A stretch of DNA of 64,000 nt from Flavihumibacter rivuli (lineage in GTDB: Bacteria; Bacteroidota; Bacteroidia; Chitinophagales; Chitinophagaceae): positions 2,508,001-2,572,000 of the forward strand of contig NZ_CP092334.1 in NCBI RefSeq assembly GCF_018595685.2, in the 5' to 3' direction. Below are positions 16,860 to 26,979 of the stretch, one piece after another; position 1 is the stretch's first letter, and each line of letters opens with the position of its first letter. The translations under genes were made by a program, and so were the position numbers. Under the pieces are notes generated by a model. That model searched no databases and was not told where the DNA came from. It was given only the letters and a program-made list of their open reading frames with translations.

Positions 16860-19685
16860 ATGCCAAAAGATACTTCCATCAAATCTGTCCTGATCATTGG
16901 ATCGGGCCCCATTATCATCGGTCAAGCTTGTGAATTCGATTACTCTGGTACCCAGGCGGCCAGAAGCCTGAGGGAAGAGGGTATCAAGGTGATCCTCATC
17001 AACAGCAATCCGGCCACTATCATGACCGACCCCATGATGGCCGATAAGGTTTACCTGTTGCCACTGACCGTAGAAAGTATTGAACAGATCCTGGAAGAGA
17101 ACGAGATCGACGCCGTTCTACCCACCATGGGAGGGCAAACAGCCCTTAACCTGGCCAAGGAAGCCGAAGACCTCGGTATCTGGGAAAAATATGGGGTAAG
17201 GCTGATCGGTGTGGATATCAAGGCTATCGATAAGGCTGAGGACAGGGAAAAGTTCCGCCAATGGATGATCCAATTGGGGGTTCCGGTTGCCAGGGCCAAG
17301 ACTGCCAACAGCTTCCTGGAGGGTAAGGAATTTGCCCAGGAGATTGGCTTCCCGCTGGTGATCCGTCCTTCTTTCACCCTCGGTGGAACCGGTGGAGGAT
17401 TCGTTCACGGAAAAGACGACCTGGATGAGGCACTCAACCGCGGATTGCAGGCTTCCCCCATCCATGAAGTATTGGTGGAACAGGCTGTTTTGGGATGGAA
17501 GGAATTTGAATTGGAACTCCTGCGTGATGCCAACGATAATGTGGTGATCATCTGTACCGTGGAAAACTTCGACCCGATGGGTGTGCATACCGGTGACTCC
17601 ATTACGGTGGCGCCTGCCATGACCCTCAGCGATACGGCATTCCAGTTGATGCGCAATACCGCTATCATGATGATGCGCGACCTCGGCAACTTCGCCGGTG
17701 GTTGTAACGTTCAGTTCGCCCTGAACCCCGCAACGGAAGAGATCATCGCCATTGAGATCAACCCTCGCGTGAGCCGTTCTTCCGCGCTGGCTTCCAAAGC
17801 CACCGGTTACCCCATTGCAAAAATTGCCGCTAAACTGGCCATTGGCTATACATTGGATGAACTGGAAAACCAGATCACCAAGAGCACTTCCGCCTATTTC
17901 GAACCCGCCCTGGACTACGTGATTGTGAAGATCCCCCGCTGGAACTTCGACAAGTTCAAGGGCGCTGATGATACCCTGGGATTGCAGATGAAGAGTGTGG
18001 GTGAAGTGATGGGCATCGGCCGCAGCTTCACGGAAGCCGTGCAGAAAGCCTGCCAGAGCCTGGAGAACAACGCAGTTGGTCTGGGCTACTATGGCAAGAG
18101 CCAGATGCATGCCGAAGAACTGATCGAATACATCAAGACCCCGAAATGGGACCGCATTTTCCGCATCAAGGACGCCCTGATGCTGGGTGTGAGTGTGAAC
18201 ACGATCGTGAAAGCCACCAATGGCATCGATCGCTGGTTCATCTATGAGATCCAGAAGATCTGTACCCTCGAAAAAGAGATCGCTAAATATAAGATCGCTA
18301 CCATTCCCATGGAGCTGGTGAAGGAAGCCAAGCGCCTTGGTTTCAGTGACGAACAGATCTGCCGCATCATGGGCGATGGTACCGAAGAAGAATTATATGA
18401 GAAGAGGAAGGCAGCCGGTATCCGCAGGGTATACAAGATGGTAGATACCTGCAGCGCCGAATTTGAGGCCAAGACCCCTTACTTCTATTCAACATTTGAA
18501 GAAGGTGGCGCCAATGAAAGCAAGCGTTCCGATAAGAAAAAAGTGATCGTACTGGGTTCAGGCCCCAACCGCATCGGCCAGGGTATTGAATTCGACTATT
18601 GCTGCGTTCACGGACTGTTGGCCATCAAGGAATCCGGTTACGAGGCCATCATGGTGAACTGTAACCCTGAAACGGTTTCCACCGACTTCGATATCGCCGA
18701 TAAGCTCTACTTCGAACCCGTTTACTGGGAACACCTTTGGGAGATCATCGAGCATGAACAACCCGAAGGCGTGATCGTTCAACTGGGTGGGCAAACAGCC
18801 CTGAAACTGGCCGAGCGCCTGCATAAGAAAGGCATCAGGATCATCGGTACCTCCTTCGACAACATGGATATCGCCGAAGACCGTGGCCGCTTCAGTGACA
18901 TGCTGAAAGACCTCGGCATCCCCTACCCCGATTATGGTACCGCTTATACCGTTGATGAAGCGGTTGAAGTGGCCAACAAAGTGGGCTATCCCGTTCTCGT
19001 TCGTCCTTCCTACGTATTAGGTGGACAGCGAATGAGGATCGTGATCAACGATGAAGAAGTAGAAAAGGCAGTAGTGAGCCTGTTGAAACATATCCCTGGC
19101 AACAAGATCCTCATCGACCACTTCCTGGATCGCTGCCAGGAAGCAGAAGTGGATGCCATTTTCGACGGCGAGAACTTCCACGTGATGGGTGTGATGGAAC
19201 ATATTGAGCCTGCCGGTATCCACTCCGGTGACTCCAATGCGGTACTCCCGGCCTTCAACCTTTCGCCCCTGGAAGTGACCACCATGGAGTATTACGCAGA
19301 GAAGATCGCCCGCGCCCTCGATATCAGGGGCCTGATCAATATCCAGTTCGCCATTAAGGGCAGTAAGGTATACGTGATCGAAGCCAACCCCCGCGCTTCC
19401 CGTACTACACCATTCATTGCGAAGGCCTACCAGATCCCTTACCTCAACATTGCCACCAAGGTAATGCTGGGTACCAACAAGCTGACCGACTTCAAATTCG
19501 AGAAGAAGCTGAAGGGCTTCGCGATCAAGGAACCGGTGTTCAGCTTCAATAAGTTCCCGAATGTGAACAAGGAACTGGGACCCGAAATGAAAAGTACCGG
19601 GGAAGCCATCCGCTTCATCAAGGACCTCCGCGACCCCTACTTCCGTCAGCTTTACAAAGACCGAAGCATGTACCTCAGCAAATAA
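16860..19685 (+). CDS. carB: Carbamoyl-phosphate synthase large subunit, short form
   Basis: Makes carbamoyl phosphate from bicarbonate, ammonia (from CarA) and two ATP for arginine and pyrimidine synthesis. The 941-residue protein has both duplicated halves: [17 protein letters not shown] and, near residue 560, [17 protein letters not shown], each followed by an ATP-grasp domain ([16 protein letters not shown] and [14 protein letters not shown]). It stops right after the second synthetase half ([10 protein letters not shown]... YLSK), so the C-terminal ~130-residue MGS allosteric domain of E. coli CarB is missing. carA is not in the window. The protein is otherwise complete and ends before a strong terminator. 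Confidence 0.96.
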   Translation: MPKDTSIKSVLIIGSGPIIIGQACEFDYSGTQAARSLREEGIKVILINSNPATIMTDPMMADKVYLLPLTVESIEQILEENEIDAVLPTMGGQTALNLAKEAEDLGIWEKYGVRLIGVDIKAIDKAEDREKFRQWMIQLGVPVARAKTANSFLEGKEFAQEIGFPLVIRPSFTLGGTGGGFVHGKDDLDEALNRGLQASPIHEVLVEQAVLGWKEFELELLRDANDNVVIICTVENFDPMGVHTGDSITVAPAMTLSDTAFQLMRNTAIMMMRDLGNFAGGCNVQFALNPATEEIIAIEINPRVSRSSALASKATGYPIAKIAAKLAIGYTLDELENQITKSTSAYFEPALDYVIVKIPRWNFDKFKGADDTLGLQMKSVGEVMGIGRSFTEAVQKACQSLENNAVGLGYYGKSQMHAEELIEYIKTPKWDRIFRIKDALMLGVSVNTIVKATNGIDRWFIYEIQKICTLEKEIAKYKIATIPMELVKEAKRLGFSDEQICRIMGDGTEEELYEKRKAAGIRRVYKMVDTCSAEFEAKTPYFYSTFEEGGANESKRSDKKKVIVLGSGPNRIGQGIEFDYCCVHGLLAIKESGYEAIMVNCNPETVSTDFDIADKLYFEPVYWEHLWEIIEHEQPEGVIVQLGGQTALKLAERLHKKGIRIIGTSFDNMDIAEDRGRFSDMLKDLGIPYPDYGTAYTVDEAVEVANKVGYPVLVRPSYVLGGQRMRIVINDEEVEKAVVSLLKHIPGNKILIDHFLDRCQEAEVDAIFDGENFHVMGVMEHIEPAGIHSGDSNAVLPAFNLSPLEVTTMEYYAEKIARALDIRGLINIQFAIKGSKVYVIEANPRASRTTPFIAKAYQIPYLNIATKVMLGTNKLTDFKFEKKLKGFAIKEPVFSFNKFPNVNKELGPEMKSTGEAIRFIKDLRDPYFRQLYKDRSMYLSK

Positions 19686-19693
19686 AACTTCCC

Positions 19694-19723
19694 AAAGCCA
19701 CCTCTCCCGGGTGGCTTTTTTTT
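19694..19723 (+). terminator. Terminator after carB
   Basis: Hairpin AAAGCCACC / GGTGGCTTT with a short loop and an eight-base T run, starting 9 bases past the carB stop. Confidence 0.85.
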
Positions 19724-19729
19724 CCCATT

Positions 19730-19839
19730 TTTCCGACCCGTCTCCGACCCGTCTCCGACCCGGCTCCGACCCGGCTCCGACCCGTTTCCGACCCGTTTCC
19801 GACCCGTCTCCGACCTGGCTCCGACCTGGCTCCGACCCA
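19730..19839. repeat. Ten tandem copies of an 11-bp repeat
   Basis: The consensus unit is (t/g)(c/t)tccgacccg. Ten units run head to tail without a gap: the core CCGACC is invariant and changes are confined to the first two bases and the last three. The array lies straight after the carB terminator and stops abruptly. Eleven bases is about one helical turn, so cores face the same side of the DNA. A translated frame through it is an artefact of the repeat. Confidence 0.9.
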
Positions 19840-19995
19840 ACCACATTACAATTGCCTGTAATTAAACATCTTAGCTACCCAACTGCCAATTTTACCGGAA
19901 AGTTAGTGTCAAAATTTCTGGAATGATGTTTGAACATTGTACATACAAATATGTTAATAACCATCAACTATCACCTAACCTTCAATTAGAGAATT

Positions 19996-20640
19996 ATGCA
20001 ATATTTAGATGCCCTCAACTGGCGTTATGCCACGAAGCGAATGAACGGGGAGAAAGTTCCTGCGGAAAAGATCAGGAACATCGTAGAAGCTGTAAGGCTT
20101 GCGCCTACTTCCTATGGCCTGCAGCCATTTAACCTGCTGGTAATCGAAGATGAAGGACTGCGCAAGAAACTGGCCCCGGCCATTTACAACCAGCCCCAGG
20201 TAACAGAAGGATCTGCCCTGCTGGTCTTCGCAGCCTGGAAGACCATTACCCCACTGGATGTGGAAGCCTATATCCAGAACATTGCCCAAACCCGAAATAT
20301 CCCGGCGGAATCGCTGGCCGATTTCAAGAACATGATGCTGGGCACCATCAATAGCAGGAGTAATGAACAACTTCACCAATGGGCTGCAAGACAAGCCTAT
20401 ATCGGTCTTGGATTCGCAACCATGGCCGCGGCAATGGAACAGGTTGACAGTACGCCAATGGAAGGCTTCAATCCAGAACAGGTAAATGATATCCTCGGCC
20501 TGGATGAACAAAACCTGCATGCCGTTTCCATTCTTGCCCTGGGGTACCGGGATGAGTCCAATGACTATCTCGCCAAAGCACCAAAAGTGCGGAGGCCGGC
20601 AGAAGAATTCGTGATCAATTATGAAACCGAACTTGCCTAA
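19996..20640 (+). CDS. NAD(P)H-dependent nitroreductase family protein
   Basis: A 214-residue flavin (FMN) enzyme of the NfsB/NfnB type; reduces nitro groups or quinones, true substrate unknown. Family features are the N-terminal WRYATKRMNGEKVP, the FMN-phosphate region RLAPTSYGLQPF, the central WAARQAYIGLGFATMAAA helix and the C-terminal ALGYRDESNDYLAKAPKVRRP. It is full-length. A terminator follows 20 bases after the stop; the start is the only ATG that fits the family N-terminus. Confidence 0.93.
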   Translation: MQYLDALNWRYATKRMNGEKVPAEKIRNIVEAVRLAPTSYGLQPFNLLVIEDEGLRKKLAPAIYNQPQVTEGSALLVFAAWKTITPLDVEAYIQNIAQTRNIPAESLADFKNMMLGTINSRSNEQLHQWAARQAYIGLGFATMAAAMEQVDSTPMEGFNPEQVNDILGLDEQNLHAVSILALGYRDESNDYLAKAPKVRRPAEEFVINYETELA

Positions 20641-20659
20641 GGCCCTGATTTATTATAAC

Positions 20660-20687
20660 AATGCCCCTTGTATAGGGGCATTGCTTT
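20660..20687 (+). terminator. Terminator after the nitroreductase gene
   Basis: Eight-base-pair stem AATGCCCC / GGGGCATT with a seven-base loop, followed by a weak T-rich tail (gcttttctt). Confidence 0.75.
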
Positions 20688-20849
20688 TCTTACCTGAATC
20701 ATTTGGTTGCAGATAAAGCACCTGACCCCTCCACTCCCCAATTGTCCCACCTGCTTTGCGGTCATTATCCCATTACGAGTTCCCAATACCGTGATTTCAC
20801 CCTTGCCTGTAACCACGGATAACACTAGTTTTCAGCAGGAGAACAGGTT

Positions 20850-22922
20850 ATGTGGGGAAGGGCAGCAAAATGGAAACGGGCACCATTCATTCGCTTATTG
20901 GCACCGCTGGCCATTGGTATTTGGCTTAATGATCATTCCCAGCCTGCAGTAAGCAGCATAGCTATTTCACTACTGGCATCCATCGCCCTCCTGTTTGTCC
21001 TCCAGGTGAAGTGGCTGGATATTCCTTATCGTTACCGTTGGATCCCGGGAATAGCCATTACCCTGGCCCTCCTCCTTACAGGCTGCCTCCTGCATTATTG
21101 CGGAAGGATCGAAAACCGGGATGACTGGATTGGGACTAACTGTCATGATTACACGTATTTTAAATCCATAGTCGCCAGTCACCCCGTCACCAAAGGGAAA
21201 TATTGTAAAGTAACTTTAAAGGTATTCGCTGGTATAACAGCATCTGGTAAGCTGCGGACAACTAGGGGATCTGTCATAGCATATATTTCACCCTCAACCC
21301 AAACTGCCCTTGTCCAGGGATCAACTGTCTGGTTTCCTTCCGGAAAGATCAAACCAATAATAGAAACCAATAACCCGGGTGCATTTGATTTTAAGGCATT
21401 CGCAGCAAGGCAGGATATCCATCATACGGCCTACCTCAACGATGGGGACCTGGTCATTCCTGCCGGCCAGCGCCACCATGCCTACTATTCCATCATCGGA
21501 AAGCTCCAGAAAAGCTTCCATGACATGGTGAGCAGGTTCATCCAACCCAAACCAAGCAGGGCGCTGGCTCTGGCCCTCCTGATCGGTTACCGGGATGACC
21601 TGGATAAGGAACTCCTGCAGGCCTATGTCAATACCGGGGTAGTGCATGTCATTGCCGTTTCGGGTATGCACCTTGGACTCATCTTCCTTCTCCTGCAGAA
21701 GATCACCAGGCTTAACCTGACTGCCAAAAGAAAAGTATTATGGCTGAAATCCATACTTGTCCTCATCTGTATCTGGGTGTTCAGCCTTACAGCAGGTGCA
21801 TCGGCATCCGTCATCAGGGCAGCTTTCATGTTTTCCTTCACACAACTCTCCAACCTGCTCCGGAAATCCATTGACCCGGCGCAGTTGTTATCCTGCTCTG
21901 CCTTCTGCCTGCTTTGCTTTGAACCGGAATGGCTATTCGATGCCGGTTTCCAGCTATCATTTGCTGCCCTGACAGGCATCATATACTACCAGCCTGCCAT
22001 TACCAGTTTACTCCAGCCGCAAAACAAAATCCTGCAAGCCTTGTGGGAACTCTCCGCTGTTAGCCTCGCGGCGCAAATACTCACACTCCCCATTTCAATT
22101 GGCCTGTTCCGCCAGACCCCGGTCTATTTCCTGCTCGGTAATATCCTTGCTGTCCCGCTATCGAATATCGCCCTGGTTCTCGGCCTGGTCACTTACTTCT
22201 TGCAATGGATACCCAAAGCCCCCGACCTTTTTGGATGGGTCACGGGAACCCTTATACAATGGATGAACCATTCCATCACTTCCCTCGACCAACTACCGGG
22301 ATCAGTCATCAACGGTCTCCAATGGACCTTCCTGCAGGTAATCCTGGCATTTACCCTCATCCTTACCGTTACACTATGCTTTATCACCACCCGAAGGATA
22401 TTCCTGATGGCTTCTTTGATCTTGCTTTTCCTGTTCGGCCTGGAAGGCTTCCGGGACCATTACCTACAATCCAAACAGGAATTACTGGTCATCTACCATC
22501 GCCCTGGCAGGTCGGGGATCGAGTTGATCCTAGGCACTTCCTCCTACCTGCTCTACCACCCCAAGACCCGGTATTCACAAGACCTCCAGCGCTCCTGCCA
22601 TAGCTTTTACCGGGTGAACCGTACAAAGCCCCTGCCTGGCCAGCTCATTACCTACAAGAATCATAAGATCGCCATCCCCTGGAATCATTCGAGCCTGCCC
22701 GGAATGCTGGAACAGCAACCCGATTACCTCATCCTCACCCAACCAGTATACTGGAAGCCGGAATGGTCTGGAAAACTGGCCCCGACATGCCTGGTCATCC
22801 TGGATGCTTCCCTACCCGAAAAAGCCGGTAAAAAATTGGAAACAATACTACAACAACAGGGCATCAGGTACTACAATATCCGGAAGAAAGGGGCCCTTAT
22901 AAGCGACCTGGCACCGCAATAA
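20850..22922 (+). CDS. ComEC/Rec2-type DNA-uptake channel protein
   Basis: A 690-residue polytopic inner-membrane protein of the ComEC family, which carries single-stranded DNA across the membrane in natural transformation. It has an N-terminal pair of membrane segments, a soluble DUF4131-like region (about residues 90-220) and the Competence domain with VNTGVVHVIAVSGMHLGLIFLLL and SLTAGASASVIRAAFMF, both family hallmarks. The C-terminal ~130 residues show no HxHxDH metal site, so the metallo-beta-lactamase-like domain seen in many ComEC proteins is absent or degenerate, as is usual in Bacteroidota. No other com gene is adjacent; comF lies ~27 kb away. Confidence 0.92.
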   Translation: MWGRAAKWKRAPFIRLLAPLAIGIWLNDHSQPAVSSIAISLLASIALLFVLQVKWLDIPYRYRWIPGIAITLALLLTGCLLHYCGRIENRDDWIGTNCHDYTYFKSIVASHPVTKGKYCKVTLKVFAGITASGKLRTTRGSVIAYISPSTQTALVQGSTVWFPSGKIKPIIETNNPGAFDFKAFAARQDIHHTAYLNDGDLVIPAGQRHHAYYSIIGKLQKSFHDMVSRFIQPKPSRALALALLIGYRDDLDKELLQAYVNTGVVHVIAVSGMHLGLIFLLLQKITRLNLTAKRKVLWLKSILVLICIWVFSLTAGASASVIRAAFMFSFTQLSNLLRKSIDPAQLLSCSAFCLLCFEPEWLFDAGFQLSFAALTGIIYYQPAITSLLQPQNKILQALWELSAVSLAAQILTLPISIGLFRQTPVYFLLGNILAVPLSNIALVLGLVTYFLQWIPKAPDLFGWVTGTLIQWMNHSITSLDQLPGSVINGLQWTFLQVILAFTLILTVTLCFITTRRIFLMASLILLFLFGLEGFRDHYLQSKQELLVIYHRPGRSGIELILGTSSYLLYHPKTRYSQDLQRSCHSFYRVNRTKPLPGQLITYKNHKIAIPWNHSSLPGMLEQQPDYLILTQPVYWKPEWSGKLAPTCLVILDASLPEKAGKKLETILQQQGIRYYNIRKKGALISDLAPQ

Positions 22923-23003
22923 CCGGTAATGCCTTACCCAAACCGATGGAGGAGTCCTGCCGCCTTTGTGCATAAAGTCACCCGGAATTTCCCCGGTAAA
23001 ACG

Positions 23004-23011
23004 TAGCTTTG
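23004..23011 (+). promoter_or_regulatory. -7 box for purH
   Basis: TAGCTTTG is an exact TAnnTTTG match 69 bases upstream of the purH ATG. Confidence 0.5.
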
Positions 23012-23080
23012 CGCCTTCGTTGAACAAGGCTATTTTGTTCAGCAGGCTTGCCTCATCATTTAACTCGTCAACCCCAACGT

Positions 23081-24604
23081 ATGACCAAAAAGATCCAATC
23101 TGCATTGATCTCTGTCTTTTATAAGGACGGACTGGAACCACTTGTTCGCCTGTTGCAGGAACAAGGGGTAACCATTTATTCTACCGGGGGCACCCAGAAG
23201 TTCATTGAAGACCTGGGCATAGCCTGTGTACCTGTTGAATCCGTGACCTCTTATCCTTCTATCCTTGGTGGTAGGGTAAAGACCCTGCACCCAAAGGTTT
23301 TTGGCGGGATCCTCGGCCGCAGGAACAATGAACAGGACCTCAGCGAGATGAAGCAATATGAGATCCCTGAACTGGACCTGGTGATCGTTGACCTCTACCC
23401 GTTTGAAGAGACGGTTAAATCAACCACCGATGAGCAGGCTATCATTGAAAAGATCGATATCGGCGGTCCGTCCATGATCCGTGGTGCTGCCAAGAACCAT
23501 CGTGATGTAGTGGTGATCGCGTCAAAGGCAGATTATAGCATCCTCGAACAAATGCTCAGGGAGCAGAACGGTACCACCACCCTCGAACAGCGCCGCCATT
23601 TTGCAGCAAAGGCTTTTGAGGTTTGTGCCCACTATGATGTTGCCATCTCCCAGTACTTCACACCGGGATTTGACAACTACTTCCTGTCATCCGTTCCCAA
23701 CCCACGCATCATGCGTTATGGTGAGAACCCCCACCAGCAGGGCGTTTATTATGGCGAACTGAATGAATTGTTCGAGCAACTCAATGGAAAGGAACTCTCT
23801 TACAATAACCTTGTGGATGTAGATGCTGCGGTTCAACTGATCAGGGAATTCTCAAATGAAACCACCGCGAAATCCTTTGCCATCATCAAGCACACCAATG
23901 TCTGCGGTATTGCCCAGCGCGCTACTGTAAAAGAAGCATGGGATGCTGCGCTTGCCGGTGACCCGGAAAGTGCTTTCGGAGGTGTCCTGGTGGTGAATGG
24001 TACCGTTGATTATGCAACAGCAGAAGCGATCAATGAGATCTTCTTCGAAGTACTCATTGCCCCTTCTTTTGAAGAAGCAGCGCTGACCTTGCTGAAGACC
24101 AAGAAGAACAGGATCCTGCTGAAACAAAAGCAACAACTCAATACCACGCAACAATTCCGCTCCCTGCTGAATGGTGTATTGATGCAGCAAAATGATGAAG
24201 GCAATTATACCAAGTGGGAAGAAGTGGGTGGCCGTGAGACCAGCGCTGCAGAACGTGAGGACCTGGAATTTGCCAACCTTGTGTGCAAGCACCTGAAAAG
24301 CAATGCCATTGCCCTGGTGAAGAACAAGCAACTCATCGGCAAGGGCTGCGGCCAAACCAGCCGCATTGACTCTTTGCGTCAATCGATCGATAAGGCAAGG
24401 CAATTCAATTTCGACCTGAAGGGTGCGGTATTGGCAAGCGATGCTTTCTTCCCCTTCAACGACTGCGTGAAGATGGGCCATGAAGTGGGCATTGAGGCTT
24501 ATATCCAGCCCGGCGGATCCATCCGTGATAATGACTCGATCGAATATTGTAAAACAAATAACCTGGCGATGGTGATGACAGGAATGCGTCACTTCAAACA
24601 TTAA
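23081..24604 (+). CDS. purH: Bifunctional AICAR transformylase / IMP cyclohydrolase
   Basis: Catalyses the last two steps of IMP synthesis. The N-terminal ~200 residues are the MGS-type IMP cyclohydrolase (IQSALISVFYKDGL, YSTGGT, GGRVKTLHPKVFGGIL). The AICAR formyltransferase domain follows, with RYGENPHQQGVYY, the IIKHTNVCGIA motif with its catalytic lysine and histidine, and the C-terminal RDNDSIEYCKTNNLAMVMTGMRHFKH. Length (507 residues) is normal. ATG at 23081 is used; an in-frame TTG at 23048 would add eleven residues unlike the family. A terminator follows at once. Confidence 0.97.
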   Translation: MTKKIQSALISVFYKDGLEPLVRLLQEQGVTIYSTGGTQKFIEDLGIACVPVESVTSYPSILGGRVKTLHPKVFGGILGRRNNEQDLSEMKQYEIPELDLVIVDLYPFEETVKSTTDEQAIIEKIDIGGPSMIRGAAKNHRDVVVIASKADYSILEQMLREQNGTTTLEQRRHFAAKAFEVCAHYDVAISQYFTPGFDNYFLSSVPNPRIMRYGENPHQQGVYYGELNELFEQLNGKELSYNNLVDVDAAVQLIREFSNETTAKSFAIIKHTNVCGIAQRATVKEAWDAALAGDPESAFGGVLVVNGTVDYATAEAINEIFFEVLIAPSFEEAALTLLKTKKNRILLKQKQQLNTTQQFRSLLNGVLMQQNDEGNYTKWEEVGGRETSAAEREDLEFANLVCKHLKSNAIALVKNKQLIGKGCGQTSRIDSLRQSIDKARQFNFDLKGAVLASDAFFPFNDCVKMGHEVGIEAYIQPGGSIRDNDSIEYCKTNNLAMVMTGMRHFKH

Positions 24605-24610
24605 CGGAAG

Positions 24611-24635
24611 CCGGGTGGAAACACCCGGTTTTTTT
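24611..24635 (+). terminator. Terminator after purH
   Basis: Seven-base-pair stem CCGGGTG / CACCCGG with a short loop and a seven-base T run, beginning 7 bases past the stop. Confidence 0.88.
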
Positions 24636-24668
24636 GTCCTTTTTCAGAACTTTATCCTACCGATCAAC

Positions 24669-25619
24669 ATGTTCAAGCAAATCACTTCAGTTAACCCATT
24701 TCAAATACGACGCCAGGGCACCAGGGCAAAAGCCTTGCTGGCCCTTGCAGTGGTAAGCTTCCTTTGGGGTACCACCTGGCTGGCATCCAAGGCCGGCGTA
24801 CAATACATGCCAGCCCTGCAATTGGCAGGGATCAGGCAGTTCATAGGCGGCCTCTTGTATTTCATTTACTTCACCATCAAAGGAAGGTCCCTTCCCAAAG
24901 GGAACCAATGGTGGCCTGTGATCACCCTCAGTTTCCTGAACTTCTTCCTCAGCAATGGGCTTTCCACCTGGGGAGTGAAATATATTTCCAGCGGACTGGC
25001 TGCCATCATCGGCGCCATCGTGCCCCTATGGGTAGTCTTATTTGCCATGATCGGCGGGAACAGTAAACTCACGCCGGCATCTGCTATTGGTTTTATCCTG
25101 GGCTTTACCGGCATCTGCATCATCTTCTACGACCACCTGCATGATTTCCTGAATGCAGACTTCAGGTTTGGCATATTAGTCTCTGTAGGTGCCACCCTTT
25201 CCTGGGCGCTGGGAACATTGTATACCAAAAAACAGGTCAGTGCATTCAATCCCTATTTCAGTATAGGGCTGCAAATGATCATATCCGGTATCGCTTTGAC
25301 CGGTGTGACCAGGCTTACGGGCGACCATATCCCTATCAGTACGATTCCCTTACCAGCATGGCTCGCCATTGCCTATCTGGCCGTCCTTGGATCGGTAGTA
25401 ACCTTTATGGCTTATATCTATGCCCTGCAGCACCTGCCAACTGAACAGGTATCCATCTATGCCTATATCAACCCGATCGTGGCTGTATTGATGGGCACCT
25501 GGATATTTGATGAAAAACTCAATGCCTATATTGCCGTAGGCGGTCTTGTTGCTTTGGTGGGGGTATACCTGGTGAATGATGCATACAGGAAGAAGAAGGA
25601 TCAACCCGCATCCCAATAA
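24669..25619 (+). CDS. EamA/RhaT (DMT) family transporter
   Basis: A 316-residue inner-membrane exporter of the drug/metabolite transporter superfamily. Ten hydrophobic segments form two EamA repeats: the first begins near LAVVSFLWGTTWLASKAGVQ, with the family-typical GTTW, the second near ILVSVGATLSWALGTLYTKK. It ends ALVGVYLVNDAYRKKKD, a usual C-terminus. The substrate cannot be told. ATG 24669 is preferred because the frame upstream runs into the purH terminator. The 3' end overlaps the convergent deacetylase-like gene by 19 bases. Confidence 0.93.
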   Translation: MFKQITSVNPFQIRRQGTRAKALLALAVVSFLWGTTWLASKAGVQYMPALQLAGIRQFIGGLLYFIYFTIKGRSLPKGNQWWPVITLSFLNFFLSNGLSTWGVKYISSGLAAIIGAIVPLWVVLFAMIGGNSKLTPASAIGFILGFTGICIIFYDHLHDFLNADFRFGILVSVGATLSWALGTLYTKKQVSAFNPYFSIGLQMIISGIALTGVTRLTGDHIPISTIPLPAWLAIAYLAVLGSVVTFMAYIYALQHLPTEQVSIYAYINPIVAVLMGTWIFDEKLNAYIAVGGLVALVGVYLVNDAYRKKKDQPASQ

Positions 25620-26923
25620 GCGTCCTCTTTCATGAAGACCTCATACACTTCGCGCCAACCCTTGAATTCAAGGTCGGTGCCAAGGAAACTATTGTGCCAT
25701 ACGGTGATAAAAGTGCCGCGCACTTTTTTAACTGCAGCATACAAACGCATCAATTCATTGTAGGCCTGTTGGGGCGTCTGCTTCTGTTCATAGAAGGAAT
25801 TGGCATCCATGAAACAGAAGGGATATACCATCAGGTCTGTAGCCTCATTCCGCTCGAGGTCGAACCACCGGAAAGGGGAACTATAAGAAGCCCTGAAACC
25901 ATTGATGGTCCCATAGCCCATGGAGAAATCCTCCTTTATTCCGGCAGCCAGCAGTCTCCTGTAACCTTCCGGTAAAGTGAACTTTATGTAATGCTGACGG
26001 CTCTTGGTGATCTCCTTGTCCGCAATAACTTCCATCCACTCCTTCTCCTCTCGCAGTATCCTGTCATCCGGGCTTGTACTGCTTTGCCATGATGGATGGA
26101 TGCCTACCTCAAATACGCTTGCGTAATAATTGATCAGTTCCTGGAACGACTTGACCTCAGTAGGTATGTTCTTATCATAGCCCAGTTGCTTTTGGGCTAC
26201 AAGGAAGAAATAAACGGGCCTTACCCTGCAATATAGATGCAATGCATCCAACCACTCATACGCATCATAGGGATCCTTTTCCTTGCCACGAAGTACCCTT
26301 ACCCGCTGCTTTGCCTGTCGATAATTACCTTTCATTACCGACCTGATAGTGCCCCCAATATTCCTTATCAATCCTTTGTGGAGAAAGGAGAACATCATGT
26401 CGATATCATAGGTGGGAATGAACCTGAAACTCTTTCTCCTGAACAACTGGCCGGGGAAAATTTCCAACAGCTTTTCCTGCAGGTAAAGGATCCAGGTATT
26501 CACCAGTGGCTCATGCAGGAAGTTCTCTTTCCAGGCAAGGGAATCGGTATGGGAATACCTGCCATAACTATCACGACTAAGCGAAGTGTATTCCTCGTAA
26601 CGACTAACCAGGTAAAAGCTTGCTGCCAGCAGGTCAAAGCCAAGGTCACCGCCTTCCGTAACAAACATCACCTTTTGTCCATCAAGGAACTTTACTTCGG
26701 GCGATGCTGGTTGGATATCCTGTTCAAAAAGAAGACTGGAAGGGACAATTTGGAGGGAAGGACAATCAAACTGTTGTTTACTATAATTGATCCTGGCACC
26801 GTCATAATGCAGGAAGACATCCTTCTCTGTTGTTATAGCACATGGTTCAACCAGTATCTCGTTACTGATCAAATCCATAATATAAGCCAGCCGGGGGCTC
26901 TTGGTTTCGGTGTACAACAACAT
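25601..26923 (-). CDS. Polysaccharide deacetylase-like protein
   Basis: A 440-residue cytoplasmic-looking protein without a signal peptide. The first ~150 residues form a separate N-terminal domain (DUF7033-like); the NodB-type deacetylase-like region begins at FIPTYDIDMMFSF (the TYDxD corresponds to the metal and base aspartates of the family), with VFEVGIHPSW giving the histidine motif and VWHNSFLG near the end. Such proteins occur beside surface-glycan genes in Bacteroidota, but none is adjacent here. ATG 26923 follows an earlier in-frame GTG at 26929. The 3' end overlaps the convergent transporter gene. Confidence 0.8.
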   Translation of the reverse strand: MLLYTETKSPRLAYIMDLISNEILVEPCAITTEKDVFLHYDGARINYSKQQFDCPSLQIVPSSLLFEQDIQPASPEVKFLDGQKVMFVTEGGDLGFDLLAASFYLVSRYEEYTSLSRDSYGRYSHTDSLAWKENFLHEPLVNTWILYLQEKLLEIFPGQLFRRKSFRFIPTYDIDMMFSFLHKGLIRNIGGTIRSVMKGNYRQAKQRVRVLRGKEKDPYDAYEWLDALHLYCRVRPVYFFLVAQKQLGYDKNIPTEVKSFQELINYYASVFEVGIHPSWQSSTSPDDRILREEKEWMEVIADKEITKSRQHYIKFTLPEGYRRLLAAGIKEDFSMGYGTINGFRASYSSPFRWFDLERNEATDLMVYPFCFMDANSFYEQKQTPQQAYNELMRLYAAVKKVRGTFITVWHNSFLGTDLEFKGWREVYEVFMKEDAYWDAG

Positions 26924-26929
26924 GGGCAC

Positions 26930-26937
26930 TAAAACTA
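26930..26937 (-). promoter_or_regulatory. -7 box next to the deacetylase-like start
   Basis: On the minus strand this reads TAGTTTTA (seven of eight to TAnnTTTG), six bases before the ATG, suggesting a near-leaderless mRNA. Confidence 0.35.
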
Positions 26938-26979
26938 CAGGAAAGACATTAAATTCTCAATAGCAGGAAAAGAAAGTGC

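Noticed and set aside
17118..18110. 330-codon open frame antisense to carB
   Set aside because: It lies wholly inside the strongly supported carB gene and its residue pattern (many His and Gly runs) is typical of antisense frames in GC-rich coding DNA.
19017..19846. Open frames on the minus strand through the 11-bp repeat, giving a GSETGRK-type repeated protein
   Set aside because: They are produced by translating the tandem repeat and the antisense of carB; no start signal, no family match, and codon use unlike real genes.
25601..25619. 19-base overlap of convergent genes at the EamA and deacetylase-like ends
   Set aside because: Short tail-to-tail overlaps are common and both stops are clear; no sign of frameshift or fusion.
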